Assembly (NCBI RefSeq): GCF_003857035.1
Contig: NZ_QGSY01000087.1
Span: 31,114 to 95,113, forward strand
Reading direction: 5' to 3'
Origin: Micromonospora arida
GTDB lineage: Bacteria; Actinomycetota; Actinomycetes; Mycobacteriales; Micromonosporaceae
DNA length: 64,000 nt
This document shows positions 17,944 through 26,273 of this stretch, piece after piece; the stretch's first letter is position 1; each line of letters begins with the position of its first letter. The notes under the pieces are model-generated. The model worked only from the letters and a program-made list of their open reading frames with translations, had not been told where the DNA came from and ran no database searches. The translations under genes were made by a program, and so were the position numbers.

Positions 17944-18843
17944 TCAGGCGGGAAAACCGCCCGCCCGGAGCAGAGCGCCGGGAAGTTGCTTGCCGAGTCT
18001 CCGTTCCAACCAGGAGACGGCCGAGGTCAGTTCCTCCACATTCAGGCCGGTGGACCGCCCCATCCGGTCGAAGAGGTAGACGAGATCCTCGGTGGCGACG
18101 TTTCCGGTCGCCGCCGGTGCGAACGGGCAACCGCCTGTTCCACCGATGCTGGCGTCGAGGGTGGTGACGCCCGCCTGGACTGCCGCGACCGCGTTGGCCA
18201 CGCCGGTGTGCCGGGTGTCGTGCAGGTGCAGCCGCAGCGGTGTGCGGGACTGCGTGACCTCCCGGGCGAGCGTCAGCCGATCGGTGACGTCGGAGGGTAC
18301 GGCCACTCCGATGGTGTCGGCGAGGGCCAGTTCGTCCGGACCCGCGTCCCGCACCCGGGTGAGTACCTCCCGCAGCCGATTCGGCGGGACCTCGCCTTCG
18401 AACGGGCATCCGAACGAGGCGCCCACGGTCACCGTCGTGAACACCCCTGCCTCGCGAGCCGCCCGCACCAGTACTGCGGCTGTGTCACAGGCTTGGGCGG
18501 TGGTCATGCCCTGGTTGCGGCCGCAGAAGGTGTCCGTGGCCACGACGACGACGTTGATCTCGTCGACGCCCGCGGCCAGAGCTCGGTCCAGGCCGCGGCG
18601 GTTCATCACCAGGCCCGCGTATCGGACGCCGTCGCGGCGGGGGAGCGCGGCCATCAGCTCGTCCGCGTCCGCCATCTGCGGAACGCGGGCGGGGTTGACG
18701 AAGCTGGTCACCTCCACTCGCCGGGCTCCCGCGCGTACCGACCGCTCGATGAGCTCGATCTTGTCGGCGGTGGTGAGGAGCGTCGCCTCGTTCTGCAAAC
18801 CGTCGCGGGGCGAAACCTCCACGATGTCGACCATGATTGTCAT
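17944..18843 (-). CDS. Hydroxymethylglutaryl-CoA lyase-like enzyme
   Basis: The ATG at 18843 (ATGA overlap with the previous gene) gives 299 residues. The DRE-TIM metallolyase motifs are present: VSPRDGLQNE near residue 9, GASFGCPFEG near 155, LHLHDTRHTG near 200, and the HMG-CoA lyase signature GGTGGCPFAPAATGN near 231. It probably cleaves a 3-hydroxy-3-methylglutaryl-CoA-like thioester to acetyl- or acyl-CoA plus a keto acid. It is the last gene of the leftward Hyu operon. Confidence 0.9.
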   Translation of the reverse strand: MTIMVDIVEVSPRDGLQNEATLLTTADKIELIERSVRAGARRVEVTSFVNPARVPQMADADELMAALPRRDGVRYAGLVMNRRGLDRALAAGVDEINVVVVATDTFCGRNQGMTTAQACDTAAVLVRAAREAGVFTTVTVGASFGCPFEGEVPPNRLREVLTRVRDAGPDELALADTIGVAVPSDVTDRLTLAREVTQSRTPLRLHLHDTRHTGVANAVAAVQAGVTTLDASIGGTGGCPFAPAATGNVATEDLVYLFDRMGRSTGLNVEELTSAVSWLERRLGKQLPGALLRAGGFPA

Positions 18844-19466
18844 CGCTCCTCCGACAGGTACGCGACGGCCCTGGCCTCGCTGATCACCTCGGCGTACTTG
18901 GCTTGCAGGTCGTACAGGCTCGCCTCGTGCGGGCCGGGGGCGCGGTCCGCCACCGCTTCGGAGACCACCAGCGGGACGAAACCGTGCTGGATCGCGTCCA
19001 CCGCCGTGGCACGGACACAACCGCTCGTGCTCACGCCGATCAGCACGACGGTGTCGATGCGCTCCGCCCGCAGGGTGGAGGCCAGCGACGTGCCGAAGAA
19101 GGCGCTGGCGTACTGCTTGACCAGCACCAGTTCATTCTCGGCGGGGGAGACCTGCGGCATCAGCTCACCCATCGCGCCACCGCCGGAGAAGAGCTGCCGA
19201 AGGGCGGTGACCTTCCGGACGAAGAGGCCTCCGTCGACACCGCCGGGCCCGTACGCGACGCGGGTGTGCAGCACGGGAACCCGGTGGTCGCGGGCTGCGG
19301 CGATGACCCGGCCAGCCGAGGGCAGGCAGTCCGCGGACGGCAGGCACAGGGGGCTGGCCGGGTCGAAGTAGGCCCGCATCAGGTCGATGACAAGCACCGC
19401 GGGACGGGCGCCGGGCAGGAGTGCGCCCCCGAATCCGTCGTCGCTGCTGTCCGGCACGGGGCTCAT
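18840..19466 (-). CDS. Isochorismatase-family amidohydrolase
   Basis: The ATG at 19466 overlaps the HyuB stop and gives 208 residues. The triad is Asp in VLVIDLMRAYF near residue 27, Lys in VLVKQYASAF near 119 and Cys in GVSTSGCVRATAVDAI near 152. It is clearly paralogous to the protein at 5757 (shared QYASAF/HYASAF, STSGCVRA and DRAPGPHEA-type blocks). Directly downstream of HyuAB it fits an N-carbamoyl-amino-acid amidase, as in the N-methylhydantoin to N-carbamoylsarcosine to sarcosine route, but that specificity is not shown. Confidence 0.87.
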   Translation of the reverse strand: MSPVPDSSDDGFGGALLPGARPAVLVIDLMRAYFDPASPLCLPSADCLPSAGRVIAAARDHRVPVLHTRVAYGPGGVDGGLFVRKVTALRQLFSGGGAMGELMPQVSPAENELVLVKQYASAFFGTSLASTLRAERIDTVVLIGVSTSGCVRATAVDAIQHGFVPLVVSEAVADRAPGPHEASLYDLQAKYAEVISEARAVAYLSEER

Positions 19467-21334
19467 CGGGCGACAGGCGGCCGAGGAGCAGGAAGACCGG
19501 TCTCCTCCAGGCACCGGTCCAGGATGGTTTCCATCGGCGGTCCCATGTCGAACGTGGGCAGTGGGTCCGGACGTCCGTGACGCAGCTCGGCCCGTACCTC
19601 CTCGGTGGCCGCGACGTCGACGGCGCCGGCCTCGTCGCAGACCACGCCGTAGCGGCGAGCCCCCGTGGGGCTGACCAGACCCCGGCGGACCTCGAGGCCG
19701 ACGAGTTCCGGGTCGCGGGCGAGCGGGTCGCCCCAACCGCCGCCACCCCAGGTGACGAAGTGCAGCACGTCCCCGGGAGCTACGGGCACGTCGTGCACCT
19801 TGCTGCCCAGGATCTCGGTGCCGCCGTCGGCGCGTTCGAGCCACTTGCGGCCGCGCGCACCGGGCTCGCCACCGTTGACCCCCCACGGATAGGTGAGCCA
19901 GCGGTCGTCGTGGATCGCGATCGTGCCGGCCTCCAGGAACCGGTAGGCCACGTCGACGCCGTTCCCGCCGCGATGAAGCCCGGCGCCACCGGTGTCCGCG
20001 ATGGTCTCCCAGCGTTCGATCCGGAGCGGGTAGTAGGACTCCAGGTACTCGCACGGGATGTTGACGAACGACGGCCACAGCGAGTGGCCGTCCGGGCCGT
20101 CCCCCAGCGGTCGGCCGGGAATCCCGCCGAATCCGATCGAGTACAGCTGGAACCACTCGCCCTTGCGCTCGCCGGGCCCGTAGGTGCCCGAATACATGAA
20201 GTGCGGCGATGACGAGAAGCCGGCGGCGTTGAGCAGCCCGGGGTTCGTCTGACCGAGCAGGCCGCCGAACAGGTCGAAGACGCGACCGATGCCGTGGTTA
20301 CGCGCGTTGAGGGCGGCGGGGTACGTGGGCTTCCAGAACGAATCGTCGGGGATCGTGACGTCGACCAGCGGGTAGAAGCCGTCGTTCCAGAGGATCTGCG
20401 GGTCGGCGACGGTGATCATGTAGATGCCGAAGAACATCCGGACGAGGTTCTCGTTGATGTAGTAGTTGATCGGGCCCTGCGCCTGCGGGCTGCTGCCGGT
20501 GAAGTCCAGCAGCACCTTGTCACCGGTACGGGTCAGGCTGAGCTTGAGCTCGTAGGGGCCGTAGCCGAGGCCGTCGTCGCAGATGTAGTCGGTGAACGAC
20601 AGCGTCTCGCCCTCCTTGAAGACCGCGTGGAGCAGGATCTTCATGGCCCGGTAGTTGCGGTCCAGGAGCTGGTCGAGCGCAGAGTTGTACGTGTCCACCC
20701 CGAACCGGGCGCACATCTCCTGGACCCGACGGGAAGCGGTCCGGCACGCCGCGACGATGCCGTTGAGGTCGGCGCGGTTCCAGTCGGGCTTCCGCACCTG
20801 GTTGAGGATGATCCGCAGGGCGTCCTCGGCGAGCACGCCCTTGCGGTACAGCTTGAAGGGCGGGATCACCACGCCCTCCTCGAAGATGGTGCGGGCATCG
20901 GTCGGCATCGACGCCGGTGTCTTGCCGCCGACGTCGGACATGTGCCCGAACATCGCCGCCCAGCCCACGATGCGGCCCTCGAAGAAGATGGGCAGCACCA
21001 CGAGCCAGTCGTTCGCATGGCTGATCGCCGCACCGCAGGAGTAGGGGTCGGACGTCAGCAGGACGTCGCCCTCCTCGATGTCGCCGTCGAAGTTCTCCAA
21101 AAAGTCGGGGATGGACAGCCCGAACTGTCCCACCATCATTTTGCCGTCAGGGTTGGCGATCAGCGGAAACTCGTCGTGCTGTTCACGGATCCCCGGCGAC
21201 AGCGCGGTCCGGAAGAGCACCTCGTCCATCTCGTAGCGGGCGTTGCGCAGCCCGTTCTCGATCAGGTCGATGGTGACCAGGTCGACATCCACGGAGCGAA
21301 GTGGTCCGGTAGCGGTCTCGATGAGGCGTGCCAT
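19463..21334 (-). CDS. hyuB: Hydantoinase B/oxoprolinase family subunit
   Basis: At 623 residues this matches the HyuB/N-methylhydantoinase B subunit: DVDLVTIDLIENGLRNA near residue 15, LTSDPYSCGAAISHANDW near 93, MFGHMSDVGG near 127, and GGAGLHRGGNG near 456. The subunit works with HyuA to hydrolyse or carboxylate amide- or ketone-type substrates at the expense of ATP; the family includes N-methylhydantoinase, oxoprolinase, caprolactamase and acetophenone carboxylase. Its start lies two bases from the HyuA stop, and its stop overlaps the next start. Confidence 0.9.
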   Translation of the reverse strand: MARLIETATGPLRSVDVDLVTIDLIENGLRNARYEMDEVLFRTALSPGIREQHDEFPLIANPDGKMMVGQFGLSIPDFLENFDGDIEEGDVLLTSDPYSCGAAISHANDWLVVLPIFFEGRIVGWAAMFGHMSDVGGKTPASMPTDARTIFEEGVVIPPFKLYRKGVLAEDALRIILNQVRKPDWNRADLNGIVAACRTASRRVQEMCARFGVDTYNSALDQLLDRNYRAMKILLHAVFKEGETLSFTDYICDDGLGYGPYELKLSLTRTGDKVLLDFTGSSPQAQGPINYYINENLVRMFFGIYMITVADPQILWNDGFYPLVDVTIPDDSFWKPTYPAALNARNHGIGRVFDLFGGLLGQTNPGLLNAAGFSSSPHFMYSGTYGPGERKGEWFQLYSIGFGGIPGRPLGDGPDGHSLWPSFVNIPCEYLESYYPLRIERWETIADTGGAGLHRGGNGVDVAYRFLEAGTIAIHDDRWLTYPWGVNGGEPGARGRKWLERADGGTEILGSKVHDVPVAPGDVLHFVTWGGGGWGDPLARDPELVGLEVRRGLVSPTGARRYGVVCDEAGAVDVAATEEVRAELRHGRPDPLPTFDMGPPMETILDRCLEETGLPAPRPPVAR

Positions 21335-21336
21335 GG

Positions 21337-23412
21337 TCAGTTCTCCCGGTGGGTGTCGACGGGGCGGATGAGGAGGCTGCCGCTGGGATGCACCGCCGCC
21401 GTGTGTCCGGGCAGCACGAGGGTCGTGGAGTCCATTTCGGTGATGATCGCCGGACCGGGCACGACGTTGCCCGCCCGCAGCAGGGTCCGGTCGTAGATGC
21501 CGGCTTCCACTTCGGCGCCCTCGACCCAGATGCGGTGGTGGGCCCGCAGTGCGGGGCTCGGGTCCTCGTCACCATGCTCCAGCTCGGGCGCGGCGACCTG
21601 GGGCCGGGGACCGTGAGCGGTGGCCCGGACGGTCACCAGCTCGTGTTCGGCATCGAGAACGAAGGAGAACAGTCGTTGGTGATCGGCGTCGAACGCCGAC
21701 CGCAGGGCCGCGAGCCCACCGCCGTTCCCGTCGAAGGTGTCGATGTCGACGGCTACCGGGATCTCGAAGCCCTGTCCGTGGTAGCGCAGGTCGGCGGAGT
21801 AGACGACGTGCTGCTCATCCTCGGGGACGCCCTGCTCGCTGAGCGTGGAGCACGCCTTGCTCGCGAGTTCGGTGAGTACCGCGCGAAGGCTCTCGTCGGT
21901 CATTTCGTTGAAGCGGCGCACCAACGTCCGCACCGACTCGTCGCGCAGGTTGGTCGTCGCGTCGCCGTAGGCGCACAGCACTCCCGGCGACGGCGGAATG
22001 ATCACGGGCCAGGCCCCGGTCAGTCTGCCGAGAGCGTTGGCGTGCAAAGGGCCGGCGCCACCGAAGGCCACCAGCGCGTAGTCGCGCGGGTCGAAGCCCT
22101 GCTGCACCGACACCAGCCGCAACGCCCCGAACATGTTCTCGTTGACGATGTCGATGATGCCCGCGGCGGCGGCCTCGACCGACTCCAGCCCAGTGGCGTC
22201 GGCGATCGACTTCACCGCCGCTCGTGCCGCCGCACGGTCCAGCGTGATCTCGCCACCGGCCAGGTCGGTGGGCAGGTAGCCGAGCACCACGTTCGCGTCG
22301 GTCACCGTCGGTTGCTCACCGCCCGCCGCGTACGCGGCAGGACCGGGTGCGGCACCGGCTGACTGCGGCCCTACCCGGAGCGCCTGGGTCAGCGGCGGTA
22401 CGTGGGCGATGGATCCGCCGCCGGCACCCACGGTTCGTACGTCGACGGAGGTGGCGCGGACCTTGAGGTCCCCGACCGTGGTTTCCCGACCCACCCGCGG
22501 GGTGAGCCCCTGAACCAGGGCGACGTCGGTGGAGGTGCCGCCCATGTCGAAGGTCAGGAAGTCCGGGTAGCCGGCCTGCTCCGCCACCCAGGTCGCGCCG
22601 GTAACCCCGCCGGCGGGGCCGGACAGCAGCAGGTTCACCGGGTTGTCCGCGGCGACGGCCGCGGAGACCAGACCACCGTCGCTGCGCAGGATGCACAGCC
22701 GGCCGTCCACCCCGGACTCGCGCAGCTGCGCCTCAAGGTTGGCCACGTAGCGCGCCACCTGCGGCTGCACGGCCGCGTTCGCGACGGTGGTGATGGTCCG
22801 CTCGTACTCGCGAAGCTCCGGCAACACCGAGGACGACAGCGACACCGGTACGCCCGGAAGCTCCTCGGCGGACAACTCGGCCACCCGGCGCTCGTGCTGC
22901 GGGTTGGCGTAGGAGTTGATCAGGCTGACGCTCAACGCCTCGATGCCCTGCGCCCGGAGTTTGCGCAGCTTCGTACGGACGTCAGCCTCGTCGAGTTCGG
23001 TCACCACCGCGCCGTCGGCACCGATCCTGCCGACGACCTCCACGGTGTCCTCCAGCGCCGCCAGCGGCTCCGGCTTCGGCCAGATGATCCAGCCGGCCAG
23101 GCCACCTGGCACGAAGGAACGGGCGATCTGGAGCACCTGCCGGAAGCCGTCGGTGGTGACCAGCCCAACCCGGGCGCCCTTGCCCTCGAGGATCGCGTTC
23201 GTGGCGACCGTGGTGCCGTGGAACACGTCGGTGATCTCCGACATGGGCACGCCGGCGGCCTCGCAGGCCCGCTCGATGCCACGCAGCACCCCGATGGACT
23301 GGTCCTCGGGCGTGGAGGAGGTCTTGGCCCGGTAGGTCTCTCCGGTCGCCTCGTCTATCAGCAGGATGTCGGTGAACGTTCCGCCGACGTCCACGCCGAG
23401 TCGGTAGGTCAT
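21337..23412 (-). CDS. hyuA: Hydantoinase A/oxoprolinase family subunit
   Basis: The 691-residue protein begins with the ATP-binding GVDVGGTFTDI at residues 6-16 and has a second phosphate-binding block, TFDMGGTSTDVALVQG, near residue 290, plus HGTTVATNAILEGKGA near 65. These define the ATP-dependent HyuA subunit that partners HyuB downstream. GGAGGAACC precedes the ATG. Together they would open a hydantoin, lactam or imide ring, or carboxylate a ketone; sequence alone does not decide. Confidence 0.9.
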   Translation of the reverse strand: MTYRLGVDVGGTFTDILLIDEATGETYRAKTSSTPEDQSIGVLRGIERACEAAGVPMSEITDVFHGTTVATNAILEGKGARVGLVTTDGFRQVLQIARSFVPGGLAGWIIWPKPEPLAALEDTVEVVGRIGADGAVVTELDEADVRTKLRKLRAQGIEALSVSLINSYANPQHERRVAELSAEELPGVPVSLSSSVLPELREYERTITTVANAAVQPQVARYVANLEAQLRESGVDGRLCILRSDGGLVSAAVAADNPVNLLLSGPAGGVTGATWVAEQAGYPDFLTFDMGGTSTDVALVQGLTPRVGRETTVGDLKVRATSVDVRTVGAGGGSIAHVPPLTQALRVGPQSAGAAPGPAAYAAGGEQPTVTDANVVLGYLPTDLAGGEITLDRAAARAAVKSIADATGLESVEAAAAGIIDIVNENMFGALRLVSVQQGFDPRDYALVAFGGAGPLHANALGRLTGAWPVIIPPSPGVLCAYGDATTNLRDESVRTLVRRFNEMTDESLRAVLTELASKACSTLSEQGVPEDEQHVVYSADLRYHGQGFEIPVAVDIDTFDGNGGGLAALRSAFDADHQRLFSFVLDAEHELVTVRATAHGPRPQVAAPELEHGDEDPSPALRAHHRIWVEGAEVEAGIYDRTLLRAGNVVPGPAIITEMDSTTLVLPGHTAAVHPSGSLLIRPVDTHREN

Positions 23413-23421
23413 GGTTCCTCC

Positions 23422-24621
23422 TCAGATGACGCCGGCAGAACGCAGCGACGCCATCGCGTCGTCGCCGAGCCCCAGCAGGTCGCGATAGATGTCCTCGTTG
23501 TGTTCACCGAGCTCGGGACCGACGTGCCGGACCCGGCCCGGGCTGTCAGAGAGCTTGGGTACGACGTTGTGCATGGCGAACTCCCCGAGACCGGGGTGGG
23601 TCAGCCGGACTATCGCCTCCCGCGAGGCGAAGTGCGGGTCCTCGAGCATGTCCCGGGCCCGGAAGATGCGGCCTGCCGGAACGCCGTGGGCGTGCAACCG
23701 TTCGAGCAGATCGTCGGCCGCGAGCGTCGAGCTCCATTCGGCGACCAGGCCGTCCAGCTGCTCCATCCACCGGCCTCGGGCGCCGTGGGTGGCGTACTTC
23801 TCGTCGGTGGCCAGCTCCACCCGCCCCATCGCCTCGGCGAGCCGGCGGAAGACCGTGTCCTGGTTCGCCGCGATCAGCACCATCTCGCCGTCGGCCGTCG
23901 GGTAGACGTTGCTCGGGGACACGTTCGGAAGTGTCGTTCCGGTCCGCTCCCGCTGGTAGCCGGCGATCTGGTACTCGGGGATGAGCGACTCCATCATCGC
24001 CAGCACGGCCTCGTAGATGGCCGAGTCCACCACCTGGCCTCGACCGGTACGTCCGCGCTGGTGCAGTGCCACCAGGGTGCCCAGGCAGGCGAACGTCGCC
24101 GCCAGCGAATCGCCCAGAGAGACGCCGGCCCGGGCCGGAGGGCGATCGGGGTCGCCGGTCACGTACCGAATTCCGCCCATCGCCTCGCCGATCGATCCGT
24201 ATCCGGCACGTGACGAGTACGGGCCGGTCTGCCCGAAGCCGGTCACGCGGGTGACGATCAGGCCGGGGTTGATCTCCCACAGCCGCTCCGGGGCCAAGCC
24301 CCAGCGCTCCAACGTGCCGGGCCGGAAGTTCTCGATCAACACGTCCGCCCGCGCGATGAGCTCGCGAACCAGATCCTGACCCTGCTCGGTCCGCAGGTTC
24401 ACGGTCACGGACTTCTTGTTCCGCGCCACCACCGGCCACCAGAGCGACTTGCCGTACGGCTTCTCGCGCCCCCACTGTCGCATGGGGTCGCCCCGACCCG
24501 GATCCTCGACCTTGATCACCTCGGCGCCGAAGTCACCCAGGAGTTGACCGCAGAACGGCCCCGCCAGCAGCTGGCCGAGCTCGATCACCCGGATGTCGTC
24601 AAGCGGCAGTGGAGTGCTCAT
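23422..24621 (-). CDS. CaiB/BaiF CoA-transferase family III
   Basis: The ATG at 24621 gives 399 residues; a TTG at 24636 in the same frame is the other candidate. Family features are GDFGAEVIKVEDP near residue 29, ENFRPGTLERWGL near 97 and the likely nucleophilic Asp in VSLGDSLAA near 171. It is closer in look to the CaiB at 1884 than to that at 10432 (both have VLIENFRPGTLERWGLAP). First gene of the leftward Hyu operon, transcribed from a clear promoter at 24723-24695. Confidence 0.88.
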   Translation of the reverse strand: MSTPLPLDDIRVIELGQLLAGPFCGQLLGDFGAEVIKVEDPGRGDPMRQWGREKPYGKSLWWPVVARNKKSVTVNLRTEQGQDLVRELIARADVLIENFRPGTLERWGLAPERLWEINPGLIVTRVTGFGQTGPYSSRAGYGSIGEAMGGIRYVTGDPDRPPARAGVSLGDSLAATFACLGTLVALHQRGRTGRGQVVDSAIYEAVLAMMESLIPEYQIAGYQRERTGTTLPNVSPSNVYPTADGEMVLIAANQDTVFRRLAEAMGRVELATDEKYATHGARGRWMEQLDGLVAEWSSTLAADDLLERLHAHGVPAGRIFRARDMLEDPHFASREAIVRLTHPGLGEFAMHNVVPKLSDSPGRVRHVGPELGEHNEDIYRDLLGLGDDAMASLRSAGVI

Positions 24622-24643
24622 GAGCCTCTCAATCAACGTCTCT

Positions 24644-24653
24644 TTGCATGCAA
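24644..24653. promoter_or_regulatory. Probable GntR operator 1
   Basis: TTGCATGCAA is a perfect 10-base palindrome in the leader of the CaiB-Hyu operon. Nine of ten bases recur at 24739. The shape (TTG-n4-CAA) suits FCD-type GntR regulators, one of which is encoded next door. Confidence 0.6.
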
Positions 24654-24654
24654 T

Positions 24655-24668
24655 TCACAGGTCTGTGA
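24655..24668. promoter_or_regulatory. Second palindrome beside operator 1
   Basis: TCACAG, GT, CTGTGA is a 14-base inverted repeat with perfect 6-base arms, starting one base after operator 1. It lies downstream of the inferred leftward start site (about 24688). It could bind another regulator, for example a CRP-like one, or form a small leader hairpin. Confidence 0.4.
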
Positions 24669-24694
24669 CTCTCGTTACAGCAGCTTGTGCAGGG

Positions 24695-24723
24695 AAAGTA
24701 GGCCTCTGCTCCTCGGGTGTCAA
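24695..24723 (-). promoter_or_regulatory. Sigma70-type promoter of the CaiB-Hyu operon
   Basis: On the minus strand: TTGACA (24723-24718), 17-base spacer, TACTTT (24700-24695). This is a near-consensus housekeeping promoter and would start transcription near 24688, about 67 bases before the CaiB ATG. Confidence 0.75.
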
Positions 24724-24738
24724 TGCCCCGTAGAGAGA

Positions 24739-24767
24739 TTGCATACAACCTGCCGTGTTGCTACGGT
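24739..24767 (+). promoter_or_regulatory. gntR promoter overlapped by operator 2
   Basis: TTGCATACAA (24739-24748) repeats operator 1 with one change. Its first six bases could serve as a -35 element, with TACGGT at 24762-24767 as -10 after a 17-base gap, so the regulator may repress itself. Transcription would then begin only a few bases before the ATG at 24778, suggesting a leaderless or near-leaderless mRNA. Confidence 0.5.
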
Positions 24768-24777
24768 GCCGAGCATC

Positions 24778-25515
24778 ATGAGCGACCACACGCCACCGCG
24801 GGAGGCCGACAACGGCCACGCCGCCGACGACGCCTATCGGCTGATCCGGGACCAGATCCTGTCCGGGCAACGGTCGGCCGGCGCGTGGCTCCGCGAGGGC
24901 GAGTTGGCCGAGTCGATCGGGGTGAGTCGGACGCCCGTCCGGGAGGCGCTCAGACGGCTGACCGCGGAGGGACTGGTCCGCCACGAACGCAACCGTGGCG
25001 TGCAGGTCCAGGCCTGGAGCATCCACGACCTCGACGAAATCTTCAGCCTGCGGGCCGTGCTCGAGCCGTGGGGCTGCCGACTGGCGGCGACCACGGGCAC
25101 CATCGACGTGGACGCGCTCGACGCGCTGGCCCACCGGATGGACGAGGTGGCACCGGACGGACGACCGACCGATGTGGACGAGCTCACCGAGCTGAACAAT
25201 CGGTTCCACCGGATGATCCTTGAGGCGTCCGACAACAGCCGACTGGCCGGCGTCGTCTCATCGGTGATCCAGATGCCGCTCGTCTGGCGAACCTTCTCCC
25301 GCTACAGCCCGGACGCGCTGCGCCGTAGCCTGGTTCACCATCACGAACTGGTGGCAGCCCTGGCCGCGCCCGACCCCGACTGGGCGGAGTCGGTCATGCG
25401 CAGCCACGTACGCGCGGCATGGCATTCCATCCGGCTGCGAGACGGCGGCGACCGGGCGTCTGGCCCGGACCTGCCGGACCAGGTCAGCGCAACCACAGGT
25501 CAACCGCCACTCTGA
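24778..25515 (+). CDS. GntR-family regulator, FCD (FadR-like) type
   Basis: The 245-residue protein has an N-terminal winged helix (residues about 15-80: AYRLIRDQILSGQ, LREGELAESIGVSRTPVREAL, EGLVRHERNRGV) and an all-helical FCD effector domain with metal-binding-type Asp/His residues (ELNNRFHRMIL near 140, VHHHELVAAL near 187). It is divergent from the CaiB-Hyu operon and flanked by two copies of TTGCATRCAA, so it most likely controls that operon and itself in response to a pathway acid. The ATG at 24778 is the first sensible start; longer frames run into the operator region. Confidence 0.88.
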   Translation: MSDHTPPREADNGHAADDAYRLIRDQILSGQRSAGAWLREGELAESIGVSRTPVREALRRLTAEGLVRHERNRGVQVQAWSIHDLDEIFSLRAVLEPWGCRLAATTGTIDVDALDALAHRMDEVAPDGRPTDVDELTELNNRFHRMILEASDNSRLAGVVSSVIQMPLVWRTFSRYSPDALRRSLVHHHELVAALAAPDPDWAESVMRSHVRAAWHSIRLRDGGDRASGPDLPDQVSATTGQPPL

Positions 25516-25559
25516 TCATGTGGGCGGGTTCAGCGATCGCCATTGCACGTACGCGGTCG

Positions 25560-25785
25560 GGGCGCTCGGCTCGGCCCGAGCCGGTCACACCTGCTGGGAT
25601 CGGGCGCGGTGACGCACTGGGCGCCCGGTCGCTGCGGCGGTGAGCTGGTCCGCGACGGGCATCGGCTCGCGGTGCGCCTCCCTGGCCGGCCGGGCGGGCC
25701 GATCCGCGTTGACGTCACCGGCGAGTTGGCCGAGCTGGATATGGTGCGCTCATCGCCTGCTTCGCGCTGCTGACCCGAGAAGCTC
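25560..25785 (+). pseudogene. Truncated copy of the hypothetical gene at 52865-53320
   Basis: Bases 25616-25739 match 53103-53226 at about 90% by eye (12 differences in about 125 bases), and the encoded peptide keeps RCGGELVRDGHRLAVRLPG. The N-terminal half is absent or unrecognisable, and one base is missing just after the matched block compared with 53227 onward, so the frame is broken before the C-terminal helix. It is a relic of a duplication or recombination event next to other mobile-DNA scars. Confidence 0.75.
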
Positions 25786-26145
25786 TACCGCATCAATCCG
25801 CTGCCCGCACCGGGCCGCCAACACGGCGGGGACATCATCGCGCCACCGCAGCTGGAAGCCGTCCGATGTCGGCCACTCTGGCCTCCGGGTCACGTCGATC
25901 GAGTTCCACGTGATCGACAGATCGTCGAACTTCTGGTGGTTGACTTCCAGGCGTTCCCCTGCGAAGTCGAGCACTACCGGGCAGTCAGCGAACCAGTCGT
26001 CGCGGTCGTCATCCCACACCAGCCAGGTAGAAGTCAGTCGGCGGCCGACAAGGCTCTGCAGCCGGTGACCGTGACGGTCGGCGATCTCGTCGACCCCGTT
26101 GAGCCAACCCGGCTGGTAACCAGCGATACCAAAGTCGAACACCAC
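25750..26145 (-). CDS. Hypothetical protein
   Basis: A 131-residue protein from a GTG at 26145; the frame stays open to 26259 but the extra residues look non-coding. The product is acidic and tryptophan-rich (WLVWDDDRDDWFADCPVV, SITWNSIDV, FQLRWRDDVP), which is what real coding sequence rather than GC-shadow looks like. No family is recognised and no Shine-Dalgarno sequence is evident. It overlaps the end of the degenerate copy on the other strand. Confidence 0.5.
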   Translation of the reverse strand: MVFDFGIAGYQPGWLNGVDEIADRHGHRLQSLVGRRLTSTWLVWDDDRDDWFADCPVVLDFAGERLEVNHQKFDDLSITWNSIDVTRRPEWPTSDGFQLRWRDDVPAVLAARCGQRIDAVELLGSAARSRR

Positions 26146-26273
26146 CGGGAGATTGTGCCCAATGCCGGCGCCTTCGCGTGACCCACACGGCCATAGTGCG
26201 ACGGCACAACCGACCTGCTCCCCGTGTTGGTTGCCTGGGGGCAAGGGGCGCCGTTCCAAAGCTCCGGTGCCTG

